From assembly GCA_012931725.1 (NCBI GenBank), contig CM022944.1, positions 110,641,744 through 110,705,743 of the forward strand: 64,000 nt of DNA, in the 5' to 3' direction. Positions within the stretch are counted from its first letter, which is position 1. Each line of letters starts with the position of its first letter. Both the position numbers and the translations under genes were made by a program. Source of the stretch: Litsea cubeba. Taxonomy: Eukaryota > Streptophyta > Magnoliopsida > Laurales > Lauraceae. This document shows positions 47,301-57,845 of this stretch, in pieces. The notes beneath the pieces were generated by a model, which was not told the DNA's origin, did no database searches, and saw only the letters and a program-made list of their open reading frames with translations.

Positions 47301-48061
47301 TGCGAGCTTGTGTTCTAGACTACAAGGAGAACTGGGAGGATTCCTTGCCACTCTGTGAGTTTGCCTACAACAACAGTTACCACTCGAGCATCAAGATGGC
47401 ACCGTTCGAAGCATTGTACGGCAGGAAGTGCAAGACCCCAGTCTGTTGGGAGGAAGTTGGTGTCAGGAGTTTCCATGGACCATCTATTGTCGGCGATACC
47501 AGTGAGAAGATCCACCAGATAGTGGAGAACCTGAAGGTTAGCCGCAGTCGACAGAAGAGCTACGCAGACAATCGGCGCAGACCCCTTGAGTTTCAGAAGG
47601 GAGACCGTGTCTTCCTGAAGGTTTCCCCCGCTCGAGGCACCCTCAGATTCGGCGAGAAGGGCAAGTTAGCACGGAGATACGTCGGACCCTTTGAGATCAA
47701 GGCCAGGATCGGAGATGTCGCCTACAGACTTCAGCTGCCAGCAGAGCTATCGGGCGTGCACGACGTCTTCCATGTCTCGATGTTGAGGAAGTATGTGGAG
47801 GACCCTACCCACATTCTGCATCACCAGCCGCTCGACATCCAGCCCGACGCGTCCTACATCGCCAAACCAGTCGCCGTCATCGACACCAAGGAGAAGGTGC
47901 TTCGGGACCGAACCATTCAGTTCGTAAAGGTTCAGTGGGAGCATCACACTCCGGAGGAGGCTACTTGGGAGCTACGAGACCAGGTGGCAAGAGATTATCC
48001 ACATCTTCTACCGCAGGTATGTCCCTACTTTGTTTTTACATTTGGGGACCAAATGTTTTAA
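44378..48061 (+). CDS. pol: E3 pol polyprotein: protease, RT, RNase H, integrase, chromodomain
   Basis: 1227 codons open from the first Met after the gag stops; the natural start is the upstream gag-pol frame. Residues 1-80 are Pro/Gln-rich. Protease about 100-190: LFDPGATHSYVSSAF, FDVILGMDWLARYRAVMDC. RT about 260-480: VKKKDGSMRMCIDYRQLN, YFLKVDLRSGYHQLRV, catalytic FIDDVLVYS near 437. RNase H about 580-700: VVFTDASGTGLGCVLM. Integrase zinc finger near 800 (HHSRYSIHPGSTKMYRN, CLTCQQIKAEH). Integrase core: MDFIAGLP, SDRDPRF, YHPQTDGQTER. GPF near 1102 (RRYVGPFEIKARIGDVAYRL). Chromodomain-like end 1165-1210 (VKVQWEHHTPEEATWELRDQ), which marks chromoviruses. All catalytic motifs are present, although gag upstream is dead. 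Confidence 0.93.
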   Translation: MLQLPAPPRAPAPAPPVQQIAPSPQPPQQQYRAQQQARGPQQPRGQHYQRGRYQRPHGQQRQQQRPQAVGQAFALTHEEAEAAGNVVEGTLSICDQIAKVLFDPGATHSYVSSAFSLVLGGVGEELSCTLVVSTPVGKRVVCQTYHPRCRVQIGEYIMFADLIVLPMHDFDVILGMDWLARYRAVMDCFEKIVRLTIDGSDDTVEFVGEKKPRSTRLISALKAERLVRSGCEGYIAFISEDKKSKGVEEIPVVCEFPDVFPDEIPGLPPVREIDFTIELVPGTAPISRAPYRMAPAELRELKTQLQELIDKGFIRPSMSPWGAPVLFVKKKDGSMRMCIDYRQLNQATVKNKYPLPRIDELFDQLQGAQYFLKVDLRSGYHQLRVREQDVQKTAFRTRYGHYEFLVMPFGLTNAPAVFMALMNKIFAPYLDSFTVVFIDDVLVYSKSREEHEQHLRTSLQDLRDNQLYAKLSKCESWLEQVVFLGHIISRDGLAVDPAKIEAVVNWERPKNVTEVRSFLGLAGYYRRFVKSFSSISAPLTKLTRKDVPFVWTDACEDSFQELKERLTSAPILSLPSGTGGFVVFTDASGTGLGCVLMQEGKVIAYGSRQLKEHEKKYATHDLELAAVVFALKMWRHYLYGEKFEVHSDHHSLQYLFTQHDLNNRQRRWMEYIKDYDFPIKYHPGKANVVADALSRKTALVSFLAAEGVWTDVFSDLDVQFQPLSDRVMLATMSAWEPELLGEVKDSQSDRCDPKLVKVIEQIDQRPEFRLIGGVLYYQDRLCVPDIQELKDQILADAHHSRYSIHPGSTKMYRNLRSYYWWNNMKKEIAGYVARCLTCQQIKAEHQKPPGLLHQLEIPQWKWEHITMDFIAGLPATRRRSDGIWVIVDRLTKSAHFLPVSMKAGLDVLAKLYVDKIVSLHGVPASIISDRDPRFTSHFWDSLQRALGTKLSFSTAYHPQTDGQTERTNQTLEDMLRACVLDYKENWEDSLPLCEFAYNNSYHSSIKMAPFEALYGRKCKTPVCWEEVGVRSFHGPSIVGDTSEKIHQIVENLKVSRSRQKSYADNRRRPLEFQKGDRVFLKVSPARGTLRFGEKGKLARRYVGPFEIKARIGDVAYRLQLPAELSGVHDVFHVSMLRKYVEDPTHILHHQPLDIQPDASYIAKPVAVIDTKEKVLRDRTIQFVKVQWEHHTPEEATWELRDQVARDYPHLLPQVCPYFVFTFGDQMF

Positions 48062-48073
48062 AGGAGGGAGGAA
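48058..48073 (+). other. Polypurine tract of E3
   Basis: AAAGGAGGGAGGAA ends directly at the 3' LTR start, just after the pol stop codon. Confidence 0.85.
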
Positions 48074-51000
48074 TGTGAGACCCCACCCCTGGTGGGCCCT
48101 CAATGTGAATTTGAATACTATTTATTAGCCTAAGTATTTTAGTTATACTAATTATGGGACTTAGTGAGGGTAGTTATGTATTTTCCTAGGGTTAGTCTAG
48201 TGGTGTAATTAGTAGAGTCAATAGGGGGTCTTTTGTTATTCTTAGAGTTAGTTAGTTTGTTAGAGGCCCTAGCTAGAGTTTTGTATTTACCATAGGGGGT
48301 TTGCACCAAATAATCTTCTAGAAGATCACCTAAAGACCCAAATACCCTCTACCCTAACCCTAATCCTATTCTAACCCCAAGGGCAATTTTGTCCCTAACC
48401 CAAAAATCCAACCTATATAAACAAAACCCTCCCCTGCCCTAATAACTACTGTTCATCTCCTTTTCCCTTTCTCTCAAGTTTCAATCTCTCCTCTCTCTTC
48501 TTCTTCCCCAATTCCCTCCAACGAACCATCATCTCTCCTCCGATCTCTCTCTTCTTCTCCCCTCGCCCCAGAAATCCTCGACAGAAGGCCAACCGAGACC
48601 AACCTGCACCGTAGGAGCAACTGCCGAGACCCTGCCTTTTGGTTTCCCTATGGTTTTCTTTCTTTTCCTTCTACCTTCAATCGATCAAGGCAAGTGCACT
48701 GTGCTGGTAGTCTAGATTGCATGTTTCCTTCCTTTGATTTGCAGCAGAATTCTAATTTGTAATATATATGTTTAGATCGATCCTTGAGCATGTTTGTTTG
48801 GTTCCTTTGGCCATTGATGGATGGGATTACCTCATTTGGATGATCAATGGCCGGTTGATGATGGGTGGATGATGTAGGAATGATTTATTTTATTTCTGTA
48901 ATGGTCTATGGAGAATCCCAGAAGAATTGGGTCACGGGAATGAGTTTCCGGAGATGGAATGTCAAGAACCCATCTCGCAGTATTGAGATCGGAATCGAAG
49001 TAGGACCACCCTTGGTAGATCAGGACCCTACGTCTATGTGAGGGGGCCTGTGCGATCATGGGGTGCTACTTGATCTGGATTTTGATCAGAGGTGGACCAC
49101 CATTCCTGTGCTTAATGAAGAGAAGTTGTGTCCTGTCGCAGAACTGGGTTCTGTAACAGAACACAACACTGATAGGAGAGATGGACAGAGTCCAGCGATG
49201 GCCGAGCTCAGCACTTGCAGAGCCAAGCGGTTGCCGAGCCCAGCATTAGTGCAGCTCAGCAACTGCCAAACTCAGCGCTTGCAGAGCCCAGCGGTTGCCG
49301 AGCTCAGCGTTAGCGCAGCTCAGCAACTGCCGAGCTCAGTACTAGCCGAACTCAGCGATGGCTGGATTCAACGCTAGCCGAACTCAGAGTTCTGCCGAGC
49401 ATAATGGTTAGGATGAGGTTCGCGTTTAGCCGAGCTAAGTGTCTAGGCCGAGCTCAGTGCTCAAAGCCGGGTTCAGTGTTACGGCCGAACTCAGTGTTAT
49501 GGCCGAACTCAGTGTTTTACTGAGCTCAGCGCCAGACCGGGTTCTGTGCCAGACCGGACTTCGAGCTTCGCCGAACTCAGTGCTTAACCAAGCTAAGAGC
49601 TTGACCAACCTCAATGCCTAGCCGAACTCAATGCATTTTTCTGAACTTAGTTGGGTGGCCGAACTGAGCTAGGCCTTTGCCGAGCTGAGTTGGGTGGCCG
49701 AACTGAGTAGTCAATTGAGCTCCATTGCTTAGCCGAACTCCGAGATGGATTTCCAAAAAAGGCGGGATTTCAACAAATGAGACTAGAACCTGGGACATTC
49801 CCTTGAGCCAGGATTCTTAGTGTGCACGGCCAACTACCCAGGCCAGGGAGTTAGCCGAACTCACAGGAAGTCCTGGACAAACAGGCTTTGCCTGTAGGGT
49901 GTTTTTCATTCTCTGGTCCCAGTGTGCCGAGCTGACCGCCCAGTTCAGGAGGTCGGCTGAGCACACTGTGTACAGTGACACTTCCCAGATTCTAATTTCT
50001 ATTATTGCAATCATATGTAGGGCCCATTGACCATTCAAATAGACTTCCATCACTGTGCCAGCCACGAGTCAATGGTACGGCTCAACCTTGACTCGTGGGG
50101 TCCACTAACTAAAGTCCAGGTTATGTAATCTAAGATGATTCGACCTTTATACGTTACCAAATGATGCACACAACTTCTAAGCACCAAACACAATATTCCT
50201 TAGCATCTATGGTTTCACTTAAAGATCGAATTACCTGAGATGGACCTGTATCCGAAAGTGGACCATTTACCTAGGTTGGACTGTTGCTATCTCCCTATGA
50301 TTCGTGTACTTGGAGATTCATCTCCCTCACATTATGACTATCACTCTGTTGTCCTTATTATTGCTCATACCTGTTAATTAAATGGAAAATGGAGGACCTA
50401 AACCTAGGAATACTTAGTGGTGACCGGTAATCTGATTGGGTGGATCATTGACCCGTGTCTGTGGCTAGGCGGGCCCTTTTTATGGCCTAAGTTGGATGTG
50501 AATTACCCTAGAATGGAGAGGTTAGATTGTATGGGCTTGTGACCCATTAAGGTTGTAAATGGATCATATGTCATTGAATATGGACTTGTATCTCATATGG
50601 ACTGTTATAGATCAGGCCATGTATTTGGTGGGCCTTGGTATGGATCCAATGGTGGAATTGGACTTGGACTATGATACACAGCTTATATTGAGTACTTGGG
50701 CCTCTTAGGGACTTTTGTTAGGACCTTGTTCACGCAAGGTAAAGTCTAGACAGACACAGACCTTTATTGTTTCCGAGTCGGCATAGACATTCACTGAGTT
50801 GATTTAAGCTCAGCCAGTTGGACTGATCATCACTGGTAGGAGCTATTGAGATTTGTTGTGTGGCTATCATGATGAGCACTGTTGGGACGGACGGTGTGAT
50901 GCCGGTTCCGGTCGTTGTGGATGATGTTGATGATATTTTGCAGGGTTAGTAATCCCTAGCATTAGCTTAGGATCCCTACCGCGACTGTGTTCAGTATGGG

Positions 51001-51720
51001 AGGGCCGCGGCATAATATCCCGCGGTGACCAGCTTATGTGGATGTGCCATATTGTGTAGGTTTATTACTGTTATGCTTATTATGATTCTACATTGTTATC
51101 TTGCACGACTGCATAGCATATGTACCTTTGTTACTCTCTTAACTCTATACATGTCTCTACTCATTTTGATGCATACATTCTATATTATCTGCATATTGTG
51201 ACTTGCCAGATCTTTAGATCTGACCCACTCTTGGTGCTTAGGTCTTGACCCCGAGTTCGAGGGCGATGCGTTCGTACTCGTTGAGGTACCCGTAGCAGGC
51301 GACTACGGATGGGGGCCGGCCGACCATGAGGTCGAGCCGGAAGGTGGAGAGCCGACACCAGCTGTAGGGGTTTGAGTGTTCCTTTTTCTGGGTTTTGAGA
51401 GACATTTGTTGTGAGTTGGGTAGTAATGAAAAATATGTAATTAAACTTTGATTTGTTATCACTATACATTTAGGCTGGACTTCAGCCCTTCTACATTTGA
51501 CATATATACTATGATACCTTATGCTTCCGCTATCTCTGTATGGCTTCCGCTTATAATACGCTTCCGCAATAATAACTGTTGTTACATTATTGTTCCAAAA
51601 GTTTTAAATTGGACCTCACTGCGGACCTACGATCTTGGAAGTTCTCGGATTTTCCGGGAAGTAGCGCGCCAATTTCGGTACTTTGACGATTTTCTCGGTA
51701 TCCGGAATTGGGGCGTTACA
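48074..51720 (+). repeat. 3' LTR of E3
   Basis: 3647 bp, the near-identical partner of 39686-43330. It carries the same TATA box (about 48413-48422) and motif array (about 49185-49735). The two extra bases are single-base insertions (near 49023 and 51448). Confidence 0.95.
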
Positions 51721-51725
51721 GGTAG

Positions 51726-53349
51726 CGTACCTCTTCTCATGTTCTTTCAACTGTCTGGACCCGTAGGCCACTACTTTTCATTCCTGCATGAGTATGCAAC
51801 CCAATCCAATACCCGAAAGCATCTGTAAAATCACAAACCCACCAGTTCCCGTAGGTAAAGTAAGAATAGGAGCTGTGGTCAATCTGGTCTTCAACTCTTG
51901 AAAGTTGGTCTCACACTGCTCTGTCCACACAATAGGAACATCTTTCCTTATCAATTTAGTCAATGGAGCTGCTATACTGGAGAATCCCTTCACAAATCTT
52001 CTGTAATAACCTGCTAAACCCAGAAAACTCCTGACTTACGCCACTGTCTTCGGACTCTGCCAACTAACAACTGCTTCAATCTTCACTAGATCGACTGCTA
52101 AACCTTCCTTAAAGATGATGTGCCCAAGAAAAGACACTTGTTCAAGCCAAAACTCACACTTGTTCAGCTTGGCATAGAGCTGATTCTCTCTTAAGATCTG
52201 CAATGAAGCTCTCAAATGCTCTGCATGATCATCTCCGAACTTCGAATAGACTAAAACATCGTCTATGAATACGATAGTGAACTGATCTAAGCATGGTGCA
52301 AAGATCTTATTCATCAAAGCCATGAATGCACTCGGTGCATTGGTTAACCCAAATGGCATCACCAAGAATTCATAATGGCCATATCTGGTCCTGAAGGCTG
52401 TCTTCTGTATATCCTGATATTTGACTCGCAACTAATGGTAGCCTGATCTCAAATCAATCTTCAAAAAGTGTTGTGCTCCCTGCAGCTGATCGAACAACTC
52501 ATCTATCCTGGGCAACGGATACTTGTTCTTAATTATAGCTTGATTCAACTACCTGTAGTCTACGCACATACGCATCGAACCATCCTTCTTTTTCACAAAT
52601 AAAACTAGTGCACCCCATGGTGATACACTTGGTCTCACGAATCCTTTGTCCAAGAGATCGTGCAACTGAACTTTCAACTCTTTCAACTCTGCTGGAGCCA
52701 TATGATAAGGAGCTTTCGAGATCGGTGCCGTCCCTGGCACTAGCTCTATCGTGAAATCTATCTTTCGAATGGGTGGTAGTCCAGGTATCTCCTCCGGAAA
52801 GACATACGGGAACTCACAAATCACTGGAATATCCTCCACTGCTTTGGACAATTTATCCTCCGTGATAAATGCCAAATATCCTTCACAACCACTCTTGATC
52901 ATTCTATGTGCCCTTAAGGCTGAAATGACACTAGTGGTCCTGTACTTCCTTTCTCCAACAATCTCAACACCGCCATCTAACACTTGCAATCTGACGGTCT
53001 TGTTGAAGCAATCCATGACTGCACTATAGGTAGACAACCAGTCCATCCCGAAAATCACATCGAAATCATCCATCCCTAGGATGATTAAATCTGCAGATAG
53101 GGTAAAGGTTCTTACTTGTATTTTGCACACTGGATAATAGAACTCACACTGCATAGTCTTCCCTAAGGGAGTACTAACAAGTAAAACACAATACAATGGA
53201 GCTACTTCTCCCACTAAGTATGCAGCAAATATAGGAGAAACAAAAGAATGCGTGGAACCATAATCAAATAAGACTCTAGCTGGTACATTTGAGATAGAGA
53301 GTGTACCTTCCACCACTCCACCTGCCTCCACTCCTTCTTGTATATCCAA
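51726..53349 (-). pseudogene. E2 protease and reverse transcriptase, broken
   Basis: Protease: ARVLFDYGSTHSFVSPIF, where DYG replaces the catalytic DSG, and FDVIFGMDWLSTYSAVMDC. RT entry: VPGTAPISKAPYHMAPAELK and VLFVKKKDGSMRMCVDYR. After a stop come FRTRYGHYEFLVMPFGLTNA and the catalytic FIDDVLVYS at 52036-52431. The connection domain (51778-51993) runs into the E3 insertion at 51725, inside RNase H. Stops near 52548 and 52435 and others show decay. Confidence 0.88.
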
Positions 53350-53599
53350 GGCATTAAGCCCACCCTGCTGCTGGGGCCTCTGTTGTTACCTTTGTTGCTG
53401 CCCTTGCTGTTATCTCTGTTGCTGCCCTTGCTGTTGCCCCTGGGGCCTCTGGTGTCCTCGATTCTATTGAGGTCCTGCAAGTCTATACTGTTGGTGCTGC
53501 TGCTGCTGTACCCTAGGCTGTTGCTGATTAGGTGGTTGGGGCTTGTTATGTGGTGCCTGCCTCAAAGGCTGTGCTGCGACCAGTGGTCGAGGAGCTGCG

Positions 53600-54649
53600 T
53601 TCCTCACACCCTGATCTTGTTTCCTAGGGCAGTCCTTGACCTGGTGGCCCTGCAGACCACACTCAAAACATGCCCCTGTTAACTTCCTGCACTCTGCTGA
53701 TGGGTGGCTCCCACCACAGTGGAAACACTCTACCCTCCGTGCCTGATATGGTTTAGGCCTCTTGGCCTATTGCTGATACTGCCGCTGCTGATAACCTGCA
53801 CCTTGATTTCTGCCCTGAGTATGAGCCACTCCAAGGCTCTGATTGTAGATAGCCTTTTCCTTGATGAATTCTTCAGCCCAATAGGCCCTCTTAAGATTCT
53901 CCTCATAGGTGGCCAAAGTTACACTAGTCACCATCTCCTTGATGTTGGGGTTCAGTCCCCGGATGAATCTCATGACCTTATCTTCTTCTGTCTTCACCAA
54001 AGATGGTGCAAACCTAGACAGGTTCGTAAATTGCTGCTCATATACCTGTACCGAATTCTCTCCCTGCTTAAGGGTCTCAAATTCAGCAATCTTGAGTGTT
54101 GTAATGTGTGGCGGAATATACTTAGCACGAAATAGTTTGCTAAATGACTCCCACGCAGTCTCATCCTCCACAGCATCAAAAGGAGTCTTGACTGACTTCC
54201 ACCACATCTCTGCCGTGCCCCGAAACATATATGCAGCCAACTAAATCCTTCCCTTCCCAGTACATGACCTCAAAGATCTTTTCCAACTGAACTATCCACT
54301 CATCTGCATCAAGTGGGTCTTCGTTTCCGAAAAACTCAGGCGGTACTCTATTCTTGAACTTATCGAATAGATCATTCGGGTCAAGTGCCCTGGCTGGCAT
54401 GATAATCGACGCAGGTTGAGCTTGCTTCTGCATTACTTCTATCATCTTGGATTGTGATTCTTGAGAAGCGATGAAAGTTTGCATCAACTGATTGAACCTT
54501 CCTTCCATAGTATTCTCAATATGTGCGTTGGCATTGGCATTGGCACTCTCATTAGCATTTGCATTAGCATTGGCATTCTCATTAGTGTTTGCATTGGCAT
54601 TGCTACTCTCTGGGTTGCTATTGTTTGAGCGTAAATTTCGAGAAGCCAT
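53600..54649 (-). pseudogene. gag: E2 gag, frameshifted
   Basis: Starts MASRNLRSNNSNPESSNANA with an Asn-Ala/Glu-Asn repeat stretch. The gag domain follows (PPEFFGNEDPLDADEWIVQL). A frameshift near 54240 separates it from MAAYMFRGTAEMWWKSVK, FRAKYIPPHITTLKIAEFET and LSRFAPSLVKTEEDKVMRFI. Two CCHC zinc knuckles can be read at about 53745-53625 (CFHCGGSHPSAEC and CFECGLQGHQVKDC). They are followed by a Gln-rich stretch with stops. Confidence 0.85.
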
Positions 54650-54793
54650 TCTGAAACATAGTAAACGTTAGTCCTATGGGACTCAATCTAGCAAACAAAC
54701 TATATAATCTACAAAAGCTAAGATACCCAAAAATGAACCCAATCCTCACACGTCTTAGTTTCTACTTGTTTTTAAATCTAGAAACCAGTAATT

Positions 54794-54805
54794 GCTCTGA
54801 TACCA
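54794..54805 (-). other. Primer-binding site of E2, initiator Met tRNA
   Basis: Reads TGGTATCAGAGC on the minus strand, exactly complementary to the 3' end of initiator tRNA-Met. It lies three bases after the 5' LTR. Confidence 0.9.
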
Positions 54806-54808
54806 ACT

Positions 54809-57755
54809 TGTCACGCCCCAGAAGTGAAACTGGGGTTAATGCGTGAGATTAGGGCTAATTAAAATTTCTCAACAATAAATAACAACATTTAGCCCCAATC
54901 GTGTCCCATATGGATCGAAGACCGCTGTGAGGTGTAAACATTTCCTCAAATAAATAAAGTAATAGCGGAAGCTTAATATAAACAAGTGGTACCTCAGAAT
55001 GTATAGTTAGGAGCAATACGGAAATATACTAATTAAAGTTCAGGTTTAAATAGTTAAACGAAAGTAATTATAACAATGAAAGGCCACATCAAAACTTGGG
55101 CCTAACCAAAATGGTATAACCAAAATAAATCAAAAGATGAATCTATCACATCAAAACTTGGGCCTAACCAAAATGGAATAACCAAAATAAATCAAAGATG
55201 AATCTATCCAAAATAGTCATGAAGCGCTCGTGTACAGGGTCGATACGGCTATACAACGCCGTCCGTACTGTAATCTAGGAGGTCATCAGACTGATCCTGT
55301 CTGAATCGTCTCCGTCGTCTCCTCCTCGAGGTAAAAGGGCTCGGTACCTATGCACCAAGAGTAGCATCGTCAACACGACGGATGGCAAGCAATATATATA
55401 AATGACAACAAGATATGCATATCGAATCAGAGTAGACAAGAAACAAGATCAATAGAAACATATGCATTTCAGACATAAGAAATACATAGTATACGAGTCA
55501 TAAACAATCTAATATAAACATCTAGCAAGATAGGCGGTCCACATAAGCTAATTACCACGGGAATATTGCCCTCCCATACTCATATTGAGTTGTGGTGGGG
55601 AAACCAAGGCACAGGATATACCTGGCAACAAGGCACAGGGTTAAAAGCCTGGCAACAAGGCACGAGTGTGAACTCGGCAACAAGGCACGGGAATGACCCG
55701 GCAAACAAACAAGATTATCAAGTAACAAGTCGTACTGCGCAGACGTTCATCAAGGTCCTCACACAGATGGTGCCCCATCTGTGTTGGGCAATATATAGCT
55801 GAGTGGTGCCCGACAGAAGGATTTCTAGACAAACAATAGTGAGGGGCTAGGCTTTCTTGCGTGAACAAGATTCATTAATAAAGGAGAGACTACTTTCCAT
55901 TTATCAAATCAAGGTCAAGACAATACAAGCAAGCTTTTTCAATATCAATACCATCAATTCATCATTACCATAAGTAGTCCTCATTAAGCTTTTACAATCA
56001 AAGCCGCCTAGCCTCGACACTTCCATCAATCATCAAGAACAAGGTAAACAAGACAATAAGGGGATCTTAGGTCATCATCTAGGTTCATCATATAATCCCC
56101 AAACCAAAATCAGTAAAGCAATCTACGGAACATGAGCATTTCATGTAGAAAGTACCAAATAGTATAATTTAGAATCGAGAGCGATAAACAATCCAATCTT
56201 AGGTCAATAGTTATTACCGTAGTCTCGTACAACTCTATTCAGTCAACGAAAGGAATAAGGTTCGCGATACTTGAACAAACAATCTTCGTGCATAGATATA
56301 AAAGAGGGTATCTCGTTGTCCCGTACCGTTCAAGATTGATATAAGTTGAAAAACCGAGAAAACAGGAATAACGATGAGAAAATGCATGCCCAAAATATTC
56401 CTCGTATCAAGTCAAATGAGTCCAAAAAGGTAGCCAAGGTTCCATAAAAGTCCAATAGAAAAAGAGATAAAAAGGACCCTTCAAAAGGTTCCCAGCAGTT
56501 CTCCAGGTCGACCCCATCATTGGTCGGTCGACCTCCTACAAGGAAGGTTCGGTCAACCGAAAGGTCAACCTCCTTCATGTTCGGTCGACCGAAACCCAAG
56601 TTCGGTAGACCGACAGTTGTAACCAATAAATAAGAACAGTAAAATGATCGGGTGCTGGGCGCACCTGATCCTGTGTCTTCGGTCGACCGAAGCCCCTGGC
56701 CGGTCGACCGAGTACACACAGTTACAGAACATCAGTTCTGTAACTAATGTGTATTTGGTCCCTTTCCATTCCCATAATCCCTGAACTTGTTTCACAATCA
56801 TTCAAGGATAAAAACCACATCAATTTAGGTTCCATAAACCTATCAATCTATCCATTTCATTTCCAATCCAATTTATTAGACAATTAACCCAAATTATCAT
56901 ATTTTCCATCCAAGTTTATCAAGATTAGAGCATTGTGTTATCTAGACATATTCAATCATCATTTCAAGGAATAAATAACATATCAAAGCATAAACATATA
57001 GATTAACTTGCCTTGATGAAGAGCTAAAGGAAAACCAAGGGAAATAGAGAAAATTCCTCTTTAGAGCTCAAAATGGAGGAAACCTCTCTCAATTCCAAAA
57101 TCTCTTCTACAAAATGAATGCAATGGGTGTAGATGAGTTTCCCAAAACCATTTCTAAGAAAATGGAAGAAGAAAGACTAGACCTAAAAGCTTGGGAAGCT
57201 TACCTCTAAGTGGGTTGTCAATGGAAACCTTAGAAAAGAGGATGGTTGAGCTTAGGAGAGCTTGAGGAAGAAGAAACAAGTGTTGGCCGGCGAAATGGGA
57301 GCTCCGGTGGTGGTCGACGGCAAGGAGGCAGCTTAGAGGAAGAGTAGTTGGAGATGCACAGTGACAAGGAAGAGAGAAACGAATGGAAGAAATGGGTTGG
57401 CTTATATTAGGTTTGAAAAATGAGAAATATGGTTTAAGTCCTTGGTTAGCTACTTATGATTATTTGGGCCCCTTCCGTGCGTTGAATCGAAACGCGACAG
57501 AAGACAAATGTTCAAGAAATGATGCGATCTACGCGATGCACCCAAATCACTAAAAACTCAAAATCTCGAAAAAGCCCCTGAAACTCCCCCAATTTGCAAA
57601 CCAACCCCCTACATTGCCCAAACGCACTCGGACTCGCGCGAGGTTTCGCACGCGTGATCCACACGTCAAACCCGACTCGCTAAGACTCTAAACAAGCTTA
57701 CTAACTAGTCACACAATTAATTAAAATAATTTAGGCTATGGGTCGGGATGTTACA
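54809..57755 (-). repeat. 5' LTR of E2
   Basis: 2947 bp, TGTAACATCCCGACCC...GGGGCGTGACA on the minus strand. It is recognisable as the partner of the 3' LTR over its whole length. It carries a roughly 60 bp tandem duplication (cacatcaaaacttgggccta, about 55085-55200) and about 50 extra bases near 56630-56690, both absent from the other LTR. A TATA-like TAATATAAGCC lies at about 57405-57415. Copies of a ctggcaacaaggcac unit lie at 55619-55705, and the GGTCGACC motif cluster at 56515-56712. Confidence 0.92.
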
Positions 57756-57760
57756 ATAAG

Positions 57761-57845
57761 TGTCCATTATGTAGACCTTTATGTGTGTTCAAATGCACAC
57801 TGTGAAGAGCCCGTCCACCTCAACACCGACAAAAACCTGGTTTGA
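57761..57845. repeat. CGAC-rich tandem repeat, right part after the nest
   Basis: Continues the repeat copy cut by E2. The phrase tgttcaaatgcacactgtga, followed by agagccc, parallels gtttaatatgcactctgtaa followed by agagcac at about 25355-25380. Confidence 0.6.

Larger units (their letters stand above)
39686..51720 (+). mobile_element. E3: near-complete Tekay/Del-like Ty3-gypsy element
   Basis: 12,035 bp inserted into E2 RNase H, flanked by GGTAG (39681-39685 and 51721-51725). LTRs are 3645 and 3647 bp and nearly identical (about twenty differences seen by eye), so the insertion is recent. Internal order: PBS (43337-43348), gag, then one long pol frame with protease, RT, RNase H, integrase and a chromodomain-like end, polypurine tract, 3' LTR. 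Gag carries a deletion and two stop codons, so this copy cannot make its own particle protein. Confidence 0.95.
25435..57755 (-). mobile_element. E2: Tekay/Del-like Ty3-gypsy element carrying nested insertions
   Basis: The outermost element of the nest. Both ends are precise: ATAAG at 25430-25434, then TGTCACGCC; and GGGATGTTACA ending at 57755, then ATAAG at 57756-57760. The element reads on the minus strand: 5' LTR 54809-57755, PBS 54794-54805, gag, protease, RT, then (after the E3 insertion) RNase H, integrase and chromodomain, a polypurine tract, and the 3' LTR 25435-37853. Removing the two direct insertions E3 and E4 leaves about 10.7 kb, normal for this group. Coding regions are broken by several stops and frameshifts, so this is an old, dead copy. 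Confidence 0.93.
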
